Part shown: piece after piece, positions 6,855-6,992 of the stretch
Numbering within the stretch: position 1 is the first letter of the stretch
Layout of the letters: each line of letters opens with the position of its first letter
NCBI GenBank assembly: GCA_902727945.1
Contig: CACVAV010000149.1
Coordinates: forward strand, 1 to 6,992
Origin: an uncultured Thiotrichaceae bacterium
GTDB taxonomy: Bacteria > Pseudomonadota > Gammaproteobacteria > Thiotrichales > Thiotrichaceae
Reading direction: 5' to 3'
Length of the DNA stretch: 6,992 nucleotides
Position numbers and translations under genes: made by a program
Notes under the pieces: generated by a model
Told to the model about the DNA's origin: nothing
The model's database searches: none
The model's input: the letters and a program-made list of their open reading frames with translations, nothing else

Positions 6855-6882
6855 TTGGCCTCCTGTACTAACGGGAGGCCAA
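6855..6882 (+). other. Strong GC-rich hairpin, 9-10 bp
   Basis: TTGGCCTCC (6855-6863) is perfectly complementary to GGAGGCCAA (6874-6882), with a possible extra T-G pair inside. It is followed by CTTTATAA, too poor a T run for a confident terminator, though weak termination or attenuation is possible. Confidence 0.55.
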
Positions 6883-6897
6883 CTTTATAACAGGGGA

Positions 6898-6933
6898 GCT
6901 ACCCGCCCGACCTGGTGAGAACGGCAAGGTAGC
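6898..6933 (+). other. Hairpin GCTACC/GGTAGC
   Basis: GCTACC (6898-6903) pairs with GGTAGC (6928-6933). GCC (6905-6907) and GGC (6923-6925) can extend the stem after a mismatch. The right arm GGTAGC also occurs at 6673-6678, so the left arm could pair with either copy. Confidence 0.4.
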
Positions 6934-6992
6934 CACCAAATAACAATAAATACTAATAATAAACAGTAGCCTTCCATACCTCCGCTTGCCGG

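Larger units (their letters stand above)
6642..6933 (+). repeat. Diverged internal repeat modules of the structured leader
   Basis: CCTGATAC appears at 6642-6649 and 6762-6769, exactly 120 bp apart, each followed by a C-run/G-run hairpin. Each is then followed by a second shared block: GAAGGTAGCTTGGTAA (6670-6685) and GAAGGGCAAGCTTAGTAA (6802-6819), which align with a 2-nt indel and few mismatches. AAGGTAGC recurs a third time at 6926-6933. The pattern suggests an old duplication of a hairpin-plus-linker unit. Confidence 0.45.
6539..6950 (+). repeat. Dispersed A-rich linker repeats (TAACAATAA family)
   Basis: ACAATAATAACAA occurs exactly at 6539-6551 and 6605-6617. TAACAATAA occurs at 6612-6620, 6831-6839 and 6941-6949, and the last two share a tenth base, A. 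They fall between hairpins rather than inside them, so they look like unstructured spacers or protein-binding sites of a repeated RNA architecture. Confidence 0.5.
6523..6992 (+). ncRNA. Structured sigma-54-dependent leader or noncoding RNA, continues past the window
   Basis: From the expected start of the sigma-54 transcript to the window edge (about 470 nt) I find no convincing protein gene on the plus strand. The ATG-started frames are at most about 21 codons (for example 6751-6816) and lack ribosome binding sites. Instead there is a chain of hairpins (6642-6670, 6677-6700, 6712-6726 or 6716-6749, 6769-6792, 6855-6882, 6898-6933) joined by A-rich unpaired-looking linkers with TAACAATAA. 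Some pairings exclude each other: TCAGAC (6716-6721) can pair with GTCTGA (6744-6749), or lie mostly in the loop of GAGAT/ATCTC. AAGGGC (6803-6808) can pair with GCCCTT (6851-6856), in competition with the next stem. It may be the 5' leader of a gene beyond 6992 or a stand-alone RNA. No known riboswitch consensus was recognised. Confidence 0.4.

Noticed and set aside
6760..6930. Possible cyclic-di-GMP (GEMM-I) riboswitch, prompted by a GNRA-capped stem and a GGTAGC
   Set aside because: The conserved flanks (GGGCAAACC before the stem, GGGACGCAAAGCC after it) are not present.

Overview
The window looks like chromosomal DNA of a gammaproteobacterium with moderate GC content. The evidence is the order yebC-ruvC-ruvA, a RuvC protein close in sequence to enterobacterial RuvC, an outer-membrane FadL/TodX-type porin, and a sigma-54 (-24/-12) promoter. 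I cannot name the genus.

Layout, left to right. Positions 1-607 hold no intact gene. A minus-strand fragment (6-194) has the C-terminal end of an enoyl-CoA hydratase/isomerase (crotonase) but no N-terminal part. It is followed by an inverted repeat and then by an unrecognised plus-strand open frame (229-468) without a credible start. Both look like gene remnants. Next comes an intact plus-strand FadL/OmpP1/TodX-family hydrophobic-compound porin (608-2068), which ends at a clear hairpin terminator (2089-2120). A large PhoD-like metallophosphatase runs on the minus strand (4129-2141), convergent with the porin. A 233-bp divergent intergenic region separates it from the plus-strand operon yebC (4363-5112), ruvC (5118-5624) and ruvA (5621-6229). 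These three are tightly packed: a 5-bp gap, then an ATGA overlap. YebC is a translation-related/regulatory factor; RuvA and RuvC are the Holliday-junction binding protein and resolvase.

ruvB, the motor subunit that usually follows ruvA, is not in the 763 bp after it. That stretch (6230-6992) has no convincing protein gene but is highly organised. It has TGTCA motifs spaced 19-20 bp apart (6333-6376), a well-matched sigma-54 promoter (6497-6512), and then about 470 bp of putative transcript. The transcript is a string of hairpins, one a 10-bp stem capped by a GAAA tetraloop, joined by A-rich linkers with recurring TAACAATAA, and it contains diverged internal repeat modules. This is the most unusual part of the window: an activator-dependent sigma-54 transcription unit with a long structured leader, or a noncoding RNA, whose possible protein gene lies beyond the right edge.

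Functional links: the porin and the crotonase remnant both point to uptake and breakdown of fatty acids or other hydrophobic compounds, though the remnant is too short to build on. The phosphatase stands alone. The yebC-ruvCA block is ordinary housekeeping.
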